NCBI GenBank assembly: GCA_013362555.1
Contig: JABFVX010000170.1
Coordinates: 1 to 11,637 of the forward strand
Origin: Mycobacteriaceae bacterium
GTDB taxonomy: Bacteria > Actinomycetota > Actinomycetes > Mycobacteriales > Mycobacteriaceae
Length of the DNA stretch: 11,637 nucleotides
Reading direction: 5' to 3'
Each line of letters opens with the position of its first letter. Position 1 is the stretch's first letter. The position numbers and the translations under genes are program-made. The notes below the pieces were generated by a model. It was not told the origin of the DNA. It did no database searches and worked only from the letters and a program-made list of their open reading frames with translations. Below, in pieces: positions 1 through 6,239 of the stretch.

Positions 1-54
1 CCCTCCGACGGCAACGCCGGCCACTACACCCCCGGGCCGTACCCCCGGGGCTGA
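1..54 (+). CDS. 3' end of an upstream gene (C-terminal 17 residues)
   Basis: Frame 1 is open from the left edge to a TGA at 52-54 and encodes a Gly/Pro-rich tail ending in YTPGPYPRG. The body of the gene lies outside the window, so the family cannot be read from sequence. In mycobacteria the gene just upstream of moeZ on the same strand is a DUF3152 protein (Rv3207c), so that is the best guess by synteny only. The immediately following large palindrome fits a gene end here. Confidence 0.45.
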   Translation, partial: PSDGNAGHYTPGPYPRG

Positions 55-58
55 GCCG

Positions 59-124
59 GTTCGCACCCGTTTCGCGCGTTCACACCCGCAGCTGCGGGTG
101 TGAACGCGCGAAACGGGTGCGAAC
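59..124. repeat. Perfect 66-bp palindrome with no spacer
   Basis: The left arm 59-91 is the exact reverse complement of the right arm 92-124, with the centre at CAGCTG and no unpaired loop. Each arm contains two copies of the 11-mer GTTCRCACCCG (59-69 and 78-88, mirrored in the right arm), so the whole is four related half-sites. It begins 4 bp after the upstream stop codon and ends 7 bp before a candidate moeZ -10 box. It could act as a terminator for the upstream gene, a multi-site operator, or a cruciform-forming element. There is no T-run after it. Confidence 0.9.
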
Positions 125-128
125 TCTC

Positions 129-137
129 TGTTATAAG
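129..137 (+). promoter_or_regulatory. Candidate extended -10 promoter of moeZ
   Basis: TGTTATAAG reads as the extended -10 pattern TG-N-TATAAG (hexamer 132-137), an AT-rich island in GC-rich DNA about 60 bp before moeZ. A hexamer 17 bp upstream falls inside the right arm of the palindrome and is a poor -35, as expected for an extended -10 promoter. The predicted transcript would start near 144. This is read from sequence only. Confidence 0.45.
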
Positions 138-199
138 CCCCGCGGAATGTCGGGGAAGGGGTGCGGTGTTGAATCTGGGGTAAGCGGAAGCGATCGAGA

Positions 200-1399
200 G
201 TGGGTGTGGTGTCTGTGTCTGTGCAGGGCTCGCTGCCGCCGCTGGTGACCCCGGCCGCGGAACTGACCAGGGACGAGGTCGCCCGCTACAGCAGGCACCT
301 CATCATTCCGGACGTCGGCATGGACGGCCAGAAACGACTCAAGAACGCCAAGGTGCTGGTCATCGGGGCGGGCGGGCTCGGATCGCCAGCGCTGCTGTAC
401 CTGGCCGCGGCAGGCGTGGGCACTCTCGGCATCGTCGAGTTCGACGTGGTCGACGAATCCAACTTGCAGCGCCAGGTCATCCACGGGCAGTCCGACATCG
501 GCAGGTCCAAGGCCGAGAGCGCGCGGAACTCCATCGCTGAAATCAACCCCTACGTCACCGTCAACCTGCACCAGGACCGGCTGGAGCCGGAGAACGCAGT
601 GGAGTTGTTCGCCCAGTACGACCTGATCCTGGACGGAACGGACAACTTCGCGACGCGATACCTGGTCAACGACGCAGCTGTACTGGCTCACAAGCCGTAC
701 GTGTGGGGTTCGATCTACCGGTTCGAGGGCCAGGCGTCGGTGTTCTGGGAGGACGCGCCGGACGGCCGCGGCATCAATTACCGCGACCTGTACCCGGAGG
801 CGCCGCCGCCGGGCATGGTGCCGTCCTGTGCCGAGGGCGGCGTGCTCGGGGTGCTGTGCGCTTCGATCGGCTCGATCATGGTGACCGAGGCCGTCAAGCT
901 CATCACCGGCATCGGTGAGACGCTGCTGGGCAGGCTGATGGTCTACGACGCGCTGGAGATGAGCTACCGCACCATCAAGCTGCGCCGCGACCCGAACCGC
1001 GAAACCATCACCGAACTCATCGATTACGAAGCGTTCTGCGGCGTGGTCTCCGAGGAAGGCCAGGCCGCCGCGGCGGGATCCACCATCACCGCGAGCGAGC
1101 TGCGGGACATGCTGGACGCGGGCAAGGACGTCGCGGTCATCGACGTGCGCGAGCCGGTCGAGTGGGACATCTGCCACATCGACGGCGCCACGCTGATCCC
1201 GAAGGACCGCATCCTGTCCGGAGATGCGCTGGCCGACCTGCCGCAGAATCGGCCGATCGTGTTGCACTGCAAGACCGGGATCCGCTCCGCCGAAGCGCTG
1301 GCGGTCCTCAAGCGCGCGGGCTTTGCCGACGCCGTGCACTTGCAGGGCGGCATTATCAGCTGGGCCCGCCAAGTGGACCCGTCACTTCCGGTGTATTAG
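200..1399 (+). CDS. moeZ: MoeZ-type adenylyltransferase/sulfurtransferase (ThiF domain + rhodanese)
   Basis: The product (399 aa) adenylates the C-terminal glycine of small sulfur-carrier proteins (MoaD/CysO type) and converts it to a thiocarboxylate. That feeds molybdenum cofactor and CysO-dependent cysteine synthesis. Residues about 25-265 are an E1-like ThiF/MoeB domain with the nucleotide loop GAGGLG (56-61), DGTDN (145-149) and the conserved PSCAEGG segment (C210). Residues about 295-395 are a rhodanese domain with active-site loop CKTGIRS (C357). The zinc-binding CxxC pairs of E. coli MoeB are absent (NYRDLYPE at 193-200; a lone C280), which is normal for the mycobacterial protein as I recall it. 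The GTG at 200 has a weak upstream GCGGAAG. In-frame GTGs at 206, 209, 215 and 221 are alternatives, and the M. tuberculosis N-terminus aligns best with a start near 215-221. A hairpin follows the stop. Confidence 0.95.
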   Translation: MGVVSVSVQGSLPPLVTPAAELTRDEVARYSRHLIIPDVGMDGQKRLKNAKVLVIGAGGLGSPALLYLAAAGVGTLGIVEFDVVDESNLQRQVIHGQSDIGRSKAESARNSIAEINPYVTVNLHQDRLEPENAVELFAQYDLILDGTDNFATRYLVNDAAVLAHKPYVWGSIYRFEGQASVFWEDAPDGRGINYRDLYPEAPPPGMVPSCAEGGVLGVLCASIGSIMVTEAVKLITGIGETLLGRLMVYDALEMSYRTIKLRRDPNRETITELIDYEAFCGVVSEEGQAAAAGSTITASELRDMLDAGKDVAVIDVREPVEWDICHIDGATLIPKDRILSGDALADLPQNRPIVLHCKTGIRSAEALAVLKRAGFADAVHLQGGIISWARQVDPSLPVY

Positions 1400-1406
1400 C
1401 TTCCAG

Positions 1407-1447
1407 AATGACCCGTGACGTGCGTCAGGCGCACGTCACGGGTCATT
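1407..1447 (+). terminator. Hairpin terminator after moeZ (hairpin family copy A)
   Basis: Eighteen-base perfect arms (1407-1424 and 1430-1447) with a 5-nt loop start 8 bases after the moeZ stop. There is no T-tract, so it would be the stem-only kind common in actinobacteria. The outer sequence TCCAGAAYGACCC and the inner TGCG-loop-CGCA are shared with three other hairpins in the window (2425-2473, 6184-6230, 7494-7544). Confidence 0.75.
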
Positions 1448-1518
1448 GTGGAGGTCTCGATACCTGACCGTTAGTTACGATACGGCCGCGTCAGCGTCGG
1501 AAACGCGCTGAGCGGGGG

Positions 1519-1524
1519 TACGTT
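1519..1524 (+). promoter_or_regulatory. Candidate -10 box for a leaderless transcript of the TIGR02569 gene
   Basis: TACGTT fits the actinobacterial TANNNT -10 pattern. Its last T lies 7 bases before the G of the GTG at 1531, so transcription would begin at the start codon itself. No good -35 is seen, and no well-placed Shine-Dalgarno precedes the GTG: the nearest purine run is AGCGGGGG at 1511-1518. An earlier TACGAT (1476-1481) is an alternative -10. Confidence 0.35.
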
Positions 1525-1530
1525 ACGGCT

Positions 1531-2415
1531 GTGTCCGAGTCGCCTGGTCGCATCGCAGCCGGTGAACAGCCGCCGGAACATGTGCTGGCCTCTTTCGGTC
1601 TGCGGGATTCGCCCGCGCCGGTAGGCGGGGACTGGGACGGAAGCTGGCGCTGTGGCGGCGTCGTGCTGACCCCCGTCGCCGACCACGCGCGCGCGGCGTG
1701 GTCGGCGAGAGTGCGCGAGTCACTGCATCCCGAGGGGATCCGCCTGGCCCGGCCGGTGCGGGCCACCGACGGCCGCTACGTCGTGTCGGGGTGGCGGTCG
1801 GACGCCGAGGTCGAGGGTTCTCCGGAGCCGCGCTACGACGAGGTGGTCGCCGCCGCCCAGCGGCTGCACAAGGCGACAGCGGGCCTGGCGCGGCCGCGAT
1901 TCCTGTCGCACGGGCCGATCGGGCCGTGGATGAACGTCGACGTCTTCGTGGCCGCCGACCGTGCGGCCTGGGACGACGACCCGATGCGCAGCCTGCGTCG
2001 CTCGCAGGGCGACGATTTCGTGCACGCCACCACACCGGACGGCGAGCACAGCATCGAACTGCTCGACCAGTTGGGCTCCCTGCGCAAGCCGGTGGAAACC
2101 CCGGCGCAGCTGGTGCACGGCGACCTGTTCGGCACGGTGTTGTTCGCGGGCCAGGAACACCCCGGCATCACCGACATCACCCCGTACTGGCGGCCGGCCC
2201 CCTGGGCGGCCGGCGTCGCGGTGGTGGACGCGGTGTCGTGGGGCAGCGCCGACGACGGCCTCCTGGAGCGCTGGGACGACCTGCCCGAATGGCCGCAAAT
2301 GCTGTTGCGGGCGGTCATGTTCCGGCTCGCGGTCCACGCACTGCACCCCCGCTCGACCGCCGAAGCCCTCCCCGGCCTGCTGCACACCGCGGACCTCGTC
2401 CGCTGGATGGTCTAG
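1531..2415 (+). CDS. TIGR02569-family protein (aminoglycoside-phosphotransferase-like fold)
   Basis: The product (294 aa) is a soluble protein of the actinobacteria-restricted TIGR02569 family, whose function is unknown to me. The C-terminal half resembles aminoglycoside/choline kinase folds. HGDLFGTVLF (196-205) sits where kinases have the HGD...N catalytic loop, and ITDITPYWRP (213-222) sits where they have the metal-binding IDF/IDW segment. The catalytic-loop Asn is Thr202 here, so activity is uncertain. There is no signal peptide or membrane segment. It lies 131 bp after moeZ on the same strand, the same neighbour order as M. tuberculosis Rv3206c-Rv3205c. The hairpin between them suggests separate transcripts. 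The start is GTG at 1531, possibly leaderless. It converges on the GntR gene across the hairpin at 2425-2473. Confidence 0.8.
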   Translation: MSESPGRIAAGEQPPEHVLASFGLRDSPAPVGGDWDGSWRCGGVVLTPVADHARAAWSARVRESLHPEGIRLARPVRATDGRYVVSGWRSDAEVEGSPEPRYDEVVAAAQRLHKATAGLARPRFLSHGPIGPWMNVDVFVAADRAAWDDDPMRSLRRSQGDDFVHATTPDGEHSIELLDQLGSLRKPVETPAQLVHGDLFGTVLFAGQEHPGITDITPYWRPAPWAAGVAVVDAVSWGSADDGLLERWDDLPEWPQMLLRAVMFRLAVHALHPRSTAEALPGLLHTADLVRWMV

Positions 2416-2424
2416 GAGAAACCT

Positions 2425-2473
2425 CCTGAATGACCCATGACGTGCGCTCAACGCACTCAACGGGTCATTCAGG
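2425..2473. terminator. Bidirectional hairpin terminator between convergent genes (copy B)
   Basis: Outer arms of 12 bp (2425-2436 and 2462-2473) pair perfectly. An inner GTGCG/CGCAC stem (2442-2446, 2452-2456) closes a 5-nt loop, with an unpaired 5-nt internal bulge on each side. It is a decayed member of the same hairpin family as 1407-1447. It sits between the TIGR02569 stop (2415) and the GntR stop (2513), so it can serve both strands. A weaker CCCGA-loop-TCGGG stem and a TTTT run follow at 2492-2513. Confidence 0.7.
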
Positions 2474-2512
2474 TGGTAGGTAACGCGGTCACCCGACTTC
2501 TCGGGCGGGTTT

Positions 2513-3205
2513 TCAGTGGTCGGGGTATTCGGCCAGGGCTTCTTCGAAGAAGCTGCGGGCCGCCTCGCCTGCGCGGTCCGGGTCGCCGTCGATGATGGCG
2601 CGGACGACGGCGGCATGCTCGTCGTGCAGGGCGTTGAAGGCAGGGGCCGGGCCTTCGCCGGGGCCCACTCCGGCGCGGTGCCGCACGACCATCTCGCTGG
2701 CCGACTCCAGGGAGTCGTAGAACTCGAGATAGACGGCGTTGTGGCTGGCCACGACGATGGCGCGATGCAGCGCGATGTCGGCGGCGATGGCTCGCGGGCC
2801 GCCCTTGTCCCACACCTCCCGGCGGACCGCGAGCAGGCGCTCGAGCTCGGCCATGTCGTTGGCGTCGCGGCGACGGGCGGCCAGCGCCGCGGCGGTGACG
2901 TCGAGGGCCTGCCACAACTCGATCACGTCGCGTTCGTGCGAGTCGGCGAAGTAGCGGCTCAGCGCGCCCGCGATGGCCGAGGTGGCGACGACGAAGGTGC
3001 CCGACCCCTGTCTGCGCTCCAGCATTCCGGCGTGAACCAGCGCCTGCACCGCTTCACGCACCGTATTTCGGCCGGTGCCGGTGAGCTCCGTGAGCTCGGC
3101 TTCGGTGGGAATGCGGCTGCCCACAGGCCAGTGACCAGACCGGATCTCCTGGTGGAGTTGCTCCGTGACTTGGGCGATGAGGCTGGTGCGCTGAACGGAC
3201 TGCAC
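2513..3205 (-). CDS. FadR-subfamily GntR transcriptional regulator
   Basis: The product (230 aa) is a DNA-binding repressor or activator responding to a small metabolite, probably an organic acid. Residues about 6-73 form the GntR winged helix (RIPTEAELTELTGTGRNTVR, then LERRQGSGTFV). Residues about 90-225 form an all-helical FCD ligand domain carrying DxxxH (D143, H147) and HDEH (H194, H197), typical of its metal-binding site. The usual C-terminal histidine is not evident in RAGEAARSFF. The start is GTG at 3205, preceded by AGGAG nine bases upstream on the minus strand. It is divergent from the MFS transporter across about 110 bp, so that transporter is the natural target, and autoregulation is likely. 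The ligand is not predictable from sequence. Confidence 0.9.
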   Translation of the reverse strand: MQSVQRTSLIAQVTEQLHQEIRSGHWPVGSRIPTEAELTELTGTGRNTVREAVQALVHAGMLERRQGSGTFVVATSAIAGALSRYFADSHERDVIELWQALDVTAAALAARRRDANDMAELERLLAVRREVWDKGGPRAIAADIALHRAIVVASHNAVYLEFYDSLESASEMVVRHRAGVGPGEGPAPAFNALHDEHAAVVRAIIDGDPDRAGEAARSFFEEALAEYPDH

Positions 3206-3263
3206 GGGTGAAAACTCCTGGCTGCCGGAAAGGGGGCCGTTTTAATATATGCCGATCGGTGCT

Positions 3264-3303
3264 GCGGATCACCATACCCGCCCTTTTTCGGCTGAGCGGA
3301 TCA
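3264..3303. repeat. Direct repeat GCGGATCA, candidate operator of the GntR regulator
   Basis: GCGGATCA occurs at 3264-3271 and 3296-3303, 32 bp apart (about three helical turns). Each is followed by YC then a TA-containing stretch. Both lie in the intergenic region of the divergent GntR/MFS pair, and the second touches the upstream edge of the candidate MFS -10 box. An 8-bp palindrome CCGATCGG lies just before the first copy (3252-3259). Any regulatory role is inference from position. Confidence 0.35.
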
Positions 3304-3306
3304 TCC

Positions 3307-3312
3307 TACAAT
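3307..3312 (+). promoter_or_regulatory. Candidate -10 box for a leaderless MFS transcript
   Basis: TACAAT is a near-consensus -10. Transcription 7 bases after its last T would start at 3319, the GTG codon that directly follows the ATG at 3316. No Shine-Dalgarno is seen before either codon. The -35 region (TTTTTC at 17 bp spacing) is poor. Confidence 0.45.
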
Positions 3313-3315
3313 TTG

Positions 3316-4593
3316 ATGGTGTCTGTTGTCGCTGCCCAGGATGTCGCCGTGTCGAGCAGATCCGGGCAGCGCCCGGTTCTCGGCGGGATGCTGGTCGCCG
3401 CCGCGGTCCTGCTTTCGGCGTTGTCGCTGCGCGTCGCCGTGGTGTCGTTTTCGCCGCTGGCCGAGCGGGTTACCGAGGCGCTCGGACTGGGCAAGGTGTA
3501 CATCGGAGTTTTCGGCATGCTCCCGCCTGCGCTGTTCGCCGCGGGCGGGCTGGTGGCGCCGTGGCTGATGGGCCGAATAGGGCTGGAGTCCACCGTGCTC
3601 GCGGGCATGGTCGCCACCGGTGCGGGCATGCTGGCTCGAGCGTTCGCTCCGAACGGGTGGATGTTGTTGGCGTGCACAGCAATCGCCCTCGGCGGCATGG
3701 GCACCACCAACGTGGTGCTGCCGCCGCTGGTCAAGAAGCACTTCCCGGCCCGGATCGCGCTGATGAGCGCGCTGTACGTGACGCTGCTCCAGATCGGCAC
3801 CGCGGCGCCGGCGTTCGTGGCCATCCCGCTGGCCGACAGCCTGGGCTGGCGCGGCGCGATCGGCGTCTGGTCGGCGGTCGGATTTCTCGCCGCGCTGCCG
3901 TGGCTCTTTGTCCGACGCCGCGAGAATGGCGGTGCCGCAAGGGTTGTGCGCGGTGACATCCTGCACGGAGTGTGGCGGACTCGGCTGGGGTGGGCGATGG
4001 CCGTGCTGTTCGGCACCTGCGCGATGGTCAGCTACGCCATGTTCGCTTGGGTGGCGCCGGTGCTGACCAGCGCGGGCGCAAGCCCGGCCTTCGCGGGCAG
4101 CATGGTCGGCGTGCTGCCGGTGCTCGGCATGGCGCTGTCGCTGGTCGCCCCGGTCGCTGTCACCCGGATGGCGAATCCGTTCCCGGTCCTCGCCGCCTGC
4201 GCGCTCGGCGCGCTGCTGGGTTTCGCGGGACTGTGGGCCGCGCCGACGACGCTGACGGTGCTGTGGGTGATGCTGATCGGGTTCGGCATGTGCACCTTCC
4301 CCATCGTCCTGGTGCTGATCAACCTGCGTGCCCGCACCCACGCGGGCTCGGCCGCGCTGTCGGGCTTCACCCAGGGCGTCGGCTATGTCATCAGCTGCCT
4401 CGGGCCGCTGCTGTTCGGCCTGCTGCACACCCTCACCGGCGGCTGGGGAGCATCCTTCGCCCTGATGGCCCTGGCCACCGTGGCGGGCGCAATCGCGGCC
4501 TGGACCTGTAGCCGGGCCATTTCCATCGAGGACCAGGTCGCCGGAACGGCGCGCCGTCGGAGCCGGCTCACGGGCCGCACCGAGGCGGTGTGA
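3316..4593 (+). CDS. MFS transporter, CynX/NimT-like
   Basis: The product is a 12-helix integral membrane permease (425 aa from the ATG at 3316). It resembles the CynX/NimT group through RVAVVSFSPLAERV near the first helix, GVFGMLPPALFAAGGL, GTTNVVLPPLVKKHFPARI and LGWRGAIGVW. The group includes cyanate and 2-nitroimidazole permeases, but most members have no known substrate. The frame is open upstream to a GTG at 3208. That start would lie 3 bp from the start of the divergent GntR gene and inside its ribosome-binding region, so I reject it. ATG 3316 or GTG 3319 fits the TACAAT box. The C-terminus is a short basic tail. The divergent GntR gene is the likely regulator. The narK coding start follows 111 bp after the stop with no hairpin between, so readthrough into narK is possible. 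Confidence 0.85.
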   Translation: MVSVVAAQDVAVSSRSGQRPVLGGMLVAAAVLLSALSLRVAVVSFSPLAERVTEALGLGKVYIGVFGMLPPALFAAGGLVAPWLMGRIGLESTVLAGMVATGAGMLARAFAPNGWMLLACTAIALGGMGTTNVVLPPLVKKHFPARIALMSALYVTLLQIGTAAPAFVAIPLADSLGWRGAIGVWSAVGFLAALPWLFVRRRENGGAARVVRGDILHGVWRTRLGWAMAVLFGTCAMVSYAMFAWVAPVLTSAGASPAFAGSMVGVLPVLGMALSLVAPVAVTRMANPFPVLAACALGALLGFAGLWAAPTTLTVLWVMLIGFGMCTFPIVLVLINLRARTHAGSAALSGFTQGVGYVISCLGPLLFGLLHTLTGGWGASFALMALATVAGAIAAWTCSRAISIEDQVAGTARRRSRLTGRTEAV

Positions 4594-4692
4594 GCGGGTG
4601 TTGACGATCGGGACACCGACGGCAACCCGCCGGTCATCGATCGCGACGGCCGCGGCAACACCGGGTCACTACGGTCTGCTCACCGGATTGAC

Positions 4693-4699
4693 GAGGAGG
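4693..4699 (+). promoter_or_regulatory. Ribosome-binding site fixing the narK start
   Basis: GAGGAGG ends five bases before the GTG at 4705, the strongest Shine-Dalgarno near this end of the frame. It decides for GTG 4705. Confidence 0.8.
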
Positions 4700-4704
4700 C
4701 CACG

Positions 4705-6177
4705 GTGGGACGCAATCACGACATCGAGCACTGGGACGCCGAAGACGTCCACGCTTGGGAAGCCGGCGGCAGGAAGATCGCCCGCCGCAACCTGATCTTC
4801 TCGATCTTCGCCGAGCACGTCGGGTTCTCGGTGTGGTCGATCTGGTCGGTGATGGTGCTGATGATGCCGACGAACGTCTACCACATCGACGCGGCGGGCA
4901 AGTTCTACCTGGTCGCGATGCCTACCTTGGTGGGCTCCATCCTGCGCATCCCCTACACCGTGGCCACCGCCAAGTTCGGCGGCCGGAACTGGACCGCGGT
5001 CAGTGCGGCCGTGCTGGTGATCCCGCTGCTGCTGACCATGTATTTCATGGCGCATCCGGCCTCGTACACCACCTACATGGTCATCGGGGCGGTCGCGGGC
5101 TTCGGCGGCGGCAACTTCTCCTCGTCGATGACCAACATCAACGTCTTCTACCCGCAGCGGCTCAAGGGCTGGGCGCTCGGGCTGAACGCGGGCGGCGGCA
5201 ATATCGGCGTGCCCGCGATGCAACTGCTCGGCCTCGCGATCATCGCCGCGATGGGCAACAAGTACACCGGCGACGGCAAGCAGGCGACCACGCTGGTGTC
5301 GGTCTATCTCGCGGTGATCGTGCTCGCGGCCGTAGGTGCGTGGCTGTTCATGGACAATGTGCGCAACCAGCGCGCGGATCTGTCGGCGATGGGAAAGATC
5401 TTGTCCTACCGCGACTCCTGGGTGATGAGCGTGCTCTACATCGGCACGTTCGGCTCGTTCATCGGGTTCAGCTTCGCCTTCGGGCAGATCCTGCAAATCA
5501 ACTTCAGCGCCGACCTGATGCAGCAGGCCGAGGCGATCGCCGACACCGCCGCGCAGAACAAGGCGATCGCCGCGGTGCCGGGCAAGGCCGCGCTGCACGC
5601 CGCGCAGATCGCGTTCATCGGGCCGCTGCTCGGCTCGCTGGTGCGCCCGGTCGGCGGCAAGCTCGCCGACCGGGTCGGCGGCGGCAAGGTGACACTGTAC
5701 GTCTTCGCGGCAATGATTCTCGCCACCGGCGCCCTGGTCACGGCGGGCACCCTGGACGACCACACCGGAGGCGCGGCGACGTCCGGCCAGATGGCCGTGT
5801 ACGTGGCGGCCTTCATCACACTGTTCGTGCTGTCCGGGCTCGGCAACGGCTCGACCTACAAGATGATCCCGTCGATCTTCGAAGCCAAGTCCAAGAGCCA
5901 GGACCTTTCCCGCGACGAGCGGGCCGCCTGGTCGCGCAACATGTCCGGCGCCCTGATCGGCTTCGCGGGCGCCGTCGGCGCCTTCGGCGGCGTGCTGATC
6001 AATGTGGTGCTGCGGATGTCCTATGTGGGACAGGCGAAGTCGGCTACCAACGCCTTCTGGGTCTTCCTCTGCTTCTACGTCCTGTGCGCGGGCCTGACGT
6101 GGGCGGTGTTCCTGCGCCGACCCGCCAATCCCGCCCCGACTCCGATGCCGCGAAACCCCGTCCCCGCCACGGTCTGA
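4705..6177 (+). CDS. narK: Nitrate/nitrite MFS transporter NarK
   Basis: The product (490 aa) is an inner-membrane transporter that imports nitrate or exports/exchanges nitrite. The two nitrate-signature segments are clear: GFGGGNFSSSMTN (132-144) leading to GLNAGGGN (159-166), and GNGSTYKMIP (380-389). The substrate-binding arginines of the family correspond to R81 (SILRIPY) and R314 (LVRPVGGKLADRVGGGK). A loop of about 30 residues between the middle helices (about 268-298, rich in Ala/Gln) resembles that of actinobacterial NarK3-type proteins. The protein starts with a hydrophilic stretch (1-28). The start GTG has a strong GAGGAGG. Only fic separates it from nirBD, and the two sets belong to one nitrite assimilation locus. 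In related actinobacteria such genes are activated by GlnR and NnaR. I could not identify their sites with confidence. Confidence 0.93.
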   Translation: MGRNHDIEHWDAEDVHAWEAGGRKIARRNLIFSIFAEHVGFSVWSIWSVMVLMMPTNVYHIDAAGKFYLVAMPTLVGSILRIPYTVATAKFGGRNWTAVSAAVLVIPLLLTMYFMAHPASYTTYMVIGAVAGFGGGNFSSSMTNINVFYPQRLKGWALGLNAGGGNIGVPAMQLLGLAIIAAMGNKYTGDGKQATTLVSVYLAVIVLAAVGAWLFMDNVRNQRADLSAMGKILSYRDSWVMSVLYIGTFGSFIGFSFAFGQILQINFSADLMQQAEAIADTAAQNKAIAAVPGKAALHAAQIAFIGPLLGSLVRPVGGKLADRVGGGKVTLYVFAAMILATGALVTAGTLDDHTGGAATSGQMAVYVAAFITLFVLSGLGNGSTYKMIPSIFEAKSKSQDLSRDERAAWSRNMSGALIGFAGAVGAFGGVLINVVLRMSYVGQAKSATNAFWVFLCFYVLCAGLTWAVFLRRPANPAPTPMPRNPVPATV

Positions 6178-6180
6178 CCC

Positions 6181-6230
6181 GTCCAGAACGACCCATGGGT
6201 TGCGCCTGACGCAACCCATGGGTCGTTCTG
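6181..6230 (+). repeat. Left copy of an identical 50-bp repeat flanking fic
   Basis: Positions 6181-6230 match 7493-7542 base for base over 50 bp and diverge at both ends. The two copies are 1312 bp apart and enclose the whole fic gene and its operator. The repeat consists almost entirely of the hairpin described at 6184-6230. Confidence 0.95.
6184..6230. terminator. Bidirectional hairpin terminator between narK and fic (copy C)
   Basis: Perfect 21-bp arms (6184-6204 and 6210-6230) surround the loop CCTGA. It lies between the convergent stops of narK (6177) and fic (6240), a sensible place for a two-way terminator. There is no T-tract. It shares GAAYGACCC and TGCG-loop-CGCA with the hairpins at 1407 and 2425. 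Confidence 0.8.
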
Positions 6231-6239
6231 TTGGACTGG

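Noticed and set aside
131..1372. A 413-residue minus-strand frame over moeZ
   Set aside because: It is antisense to a clear MoeZ. The product has no domain and a composition bias typical of GC-rich antisense.
3208..3315. An upstream extension of the MFS gene to GTG 3208
   Set aside because: It would start 3 bp from the GntR start codon and use the GntR ribosome-binding region as coding sequence. The extra residues (CRKGGRFNICRSVLR) do not resemble an MFS N-terminus, and a -10 box lies right before 3316.
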